Shown in pieces: positions 6,091-6,861 of a stretch of DNA of 6,861 nt. Every line of letters begins with the position of its first letter. Position 1 is the first letter of the stretch. The position numbers and the translations under genes were made by a program. The DNA is taken from NCBI GenBank assembly GCA_946615295.1, contig CAMOHL010000039.1, positions 1 through 6,861 on the forward strand, in the 5' to 3' direction. This DNA comes from an uncultured Clostridia bacterium. GTDB lineage: Bacteria; Bacillota; Clostridia; Christensenellales; UBA1242. A model generated the notes under the pieces. That model did not search any database and was not told the origin of the DNA. It saw only the letters and a program-made list of their open reading frames with translations.

Positions 6091-6119
6091 ATTCTATTAT
6101 AAAAAAATAGTTTAGTCAA
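6091..6119 (-). promoter_or_regulatory. Sigma-A-type promoter of ogg
   Basis: TTGACT (6119-6114) is followed after exactly 17 bases by TAGAAT (6096-6091), each a 5/6 match to consensus. Transcription would start near 6084, giving a leader of about 32 bases. The site lies between the rpmA terminator and ogg, so ogg appears to be transcribed alone. CTATT/AATAG arms (6110-6106 and 6098-6094) form a small inverted repeat spanning the spacer and running into the first bases of the -10; I attach no function to it. Confidence 0.65.
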
Positions 6120-6166
6120 GAATATAAAATCAAACAAAATTGGCAAATAAAAACAAAAAAAGACAT

Positions 6167-6199
6167 AAAAAAAGCTCATATAATATGAGCAATTTTTTT
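6167..6199 (-). terminator. Intrinsic terminator of the rplU-prp-rpmA operon
   Basis: On the minus strand GCTCATA and TATGAGC (6190-6184 and 6180-6174) form a perfect 7-bp stem with a 3-base loop, followed by seven T (6173-6167). On the plus side seven T (6193-6199) also follow after two A, so it should work in both directions. It begins within the rpmA stop codon and ends the ribosomal operon before the ogg promoter. Confidence 0.88.
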
Positions 6200-6476
6200 A
6201 GTCTTCATAAACACTAACTTTCTTTTTACCCTTTGAAGCATGTTCAAATTTAACTTTTCCATCAACAAGAGCAAAAAGTGTGTAGTCGTGGCCAAGGCCA
6301 ACATTCTTTCCTGGATGGATAGCTGTGCCCTTTTGACGAACTATGATGTTTCCAGCTTTAACTGTTTCGCCAGAATATTTTTTTACACCAAGTCTTTTGG
6401 CATTGCTATCTCTACCATTATCTGTGCTACCGCCACCCTTGTGGTGAGCAAACAATTGCAATATAATCATATTCAC
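6198..6476 (-). CDS. rpmA: 50S ribosomal protein L27 with Prp-cleavable N-terminus
   Basis: L27 sits near the peptidyl-transferase centre of the 50S subunit. The core AHHKGGGSTDNGRDSNAKRL (10-29) and the later RQKGTAIHPGKNVGLGHDYTLFAL are diagnostic. The N-terminus carries the Firmicutes extension with ILQLF before AHHKGG. Prp cleaves between Phe9 and Ala10 to expose mature L27. Two starts are possible. GTG at 6476 (92 residues) gives the nine-residue leader usual in relatives and a GTGA overlap with the prp stop, with GGAGG (6485-6481) four bases away. ATG at 6470 gives 90 residues, with GGAGG ten bases away. I favour GTG on leader length, but only moderately. The gene follows prp and is closed by a strong terminator; obg, often next in Bacillus-type operons, is not here. 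Confidence 0.97.
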   Translation of the reverse strand: MNMIILQLFAHHKGGGSTDNGRDSNAKRLGVKKYSGETVKAGNIIVRQKGTAIHPGKNVGLGHDYTLFALVDGKVKFEHASKGKKKVSVYED

Positions 6477-6802
6477 TTATCCTCCAATTTTATATATTTT
6501 GGATATTGTTTTTCTAAATCTAAAAGACCTAAAAGCATTGTTTCCAAAATGATTTGTGCTTTTTGACAATCTTTCGAATTTTCAATATCATAAAGTTCAA
6601 GTTTCAAAAAACCTTTTTCTTCGTCAATCAAAACATTATTTTTGACAGTTGTCAGTTTTTGAACACCCATAACTGCAGTTTGAGTTATGCTAGAAACACC
6701 AGCACAAACGATATCTTTGCCATAGTCAGCAAAGCCAGTGTGATTTCTGCATTCAACACTTGTTATATAATCATTTTCTCGTTTAACAACAATATTTGTC
6801 AT
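6473..6802 (-). CDS. prp: Ribosomal-processing cysteine protease Prp
   Basis: Prp (YsxB family) is the cytoplasmic cysteine protease that removes the N-terminal extension of L27, an essential step in Staphylococcus aureus. The 109-residue length is typical. The active-site region NHTGFADYGKDIVCAGVSSI (20-39) shows catalytic His21 and Cys33, with the conserved Gly-Lys-Asp before the Cys and Ser37 after it. The rest is the usual small alpha/beta fold with a Leu-rich C-terminal helix. The ATG shares one base with the rplU stop (TAATG), and the TGA stop overlaps the rpmA GTG. No good ribosome site is visible, so translation probably depends on coupling from rplU. Position between L21 and L27 is the family's standard context, and its substrate is the next gene. 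Confidence 0.95.
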   Translation of the reverse strand: MTNIVVKRENDYITSVECRNHTGFADYGKDIVCAGVSSITQTAVMGVQKLTTVKNNVLIDEEKGFLKLELYDIENSKDCQKAQIILETMLLGLLDLEKQYPKYIKLEDK

Positions 6803-6861
6803 TATTTTACACTAACAATTTTGAGTGTTGTGTATGGTTGACGATGACCTTGAAGTTTTCT
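6802..6861 (-). CDS. rplU: 50S ribosomal protein L21, C-terminal end only
   Basis: The last 19 codons and a TAA stop are present; the rest lies beyond the right edge. The residues RKLQGHRQPYTTLKIVSVK match the invariant L21 C-terminus (QGHRQPYT followed by a short basic strand). L21 binds 23S rRNA in the large subunit. It is the first gene of the standard rplU-prp-rpmA operon, and its stop shares one A with the prp ATG. Confidence 0.94.
   Translation of the reverse strand, partial: RKLQGHRQPYTTLKIVSVK

Noticed and set aside
6053..6166. A small gene or RNA upstream of ogg
   Set aside because: Only the ogg promoter and leader are supported; the short ATG frame at the GGAG ends after six codons.
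6240..6841. Plus-strand open frames over rpmA and prp
   Set aside because: They are antisense to secure ribosomal-operon genes and cross several of their conserved motifs.
1..6861. Mollicutes-type genetic code, suggested by the low GC
   Set aside because: TGA ends ybeY and prp at the expected places and conserved Trp codons are TGG.

Overview
The window reads as chromosomal DNA from a very AT-rich (about 30% GC by eye) Gram-positive bacterium of the Firmicutes, most likely a member of the Clostridia. The evidence is the rplU-prp-rpmA order with an L27 that carries the Prp-cleavable N-terminus, the nfeD-floA-yqfC-yqfD block and the ybeY-era pair. It also holds an OGG1-type glycosylase of the kind known from clostridia. 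TGA is used as a stop (ybeY, prp) and Trp is TGG, so this is code 11 and not a Mollicutes-type code 4 genome. Every convincing gene is on the minus strand, so transcription runs from high to low coordinates.

Layout in transcription order. (1) 6861-6167 is a ribosomal-protein operon: the 3' end of rplU (L21), then prp (the cysteine protease that trims L27), then rpmA (L27). The genes overlap by 1 and 4 nt, and a strong, symmetric intrinsic terminator closes the operon. (2) 6119-5201 is a single-gene unit with a clear sigma-A-type promoter, encoding an 8-oxoguanine DNA glycosylase (ogg). (3) 5098-1383 is a five-gene unit with its own promoter: a short NfeD, the flotillin FloA, an unrecognised membrane-anchored coiled-coil protein, YqfC and YqfD. 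(4) 1386-1 holds ybeY (rRNA maturation endonuclease) and era (ribosome-assembly GTPase); era runs off the left edge a few codons before its expected stop.

Two themes dominate. The first is ribosome biogenesis: L21, Prp, L27, YbeY and Era. The second is membrane organisation: NfeD/FloA microdomain proteins, followed by YqfC/YqfD, which are sporulation-associated in Bacillus. Compared with the Bacillus order (yqeZ-floA-yqfB-yqfC-yqfD-phoH-yqfF-ybeY-dgkA-cdd-era), phoH, yqfF, dgkA and cdd are absent. The yqfD-ybeY junction is instead a 143-nt AT-rich gap with terminator-like and promoter-like elements.

Nothing here looks mobile: there is no insertion sequence, phage gene, CRISPR array, tRNA or rRNA. 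The best candidate for something undescribed is the membrane-anchored protein at 2928-3488, between floA and yqfC. Other points of note are a plus-facing terminator hairpin with no plus-strand gene, operator-like dyads near two promoters, and an Era with an altered G4 motif. No gap without a gene exceeds 150 bases.
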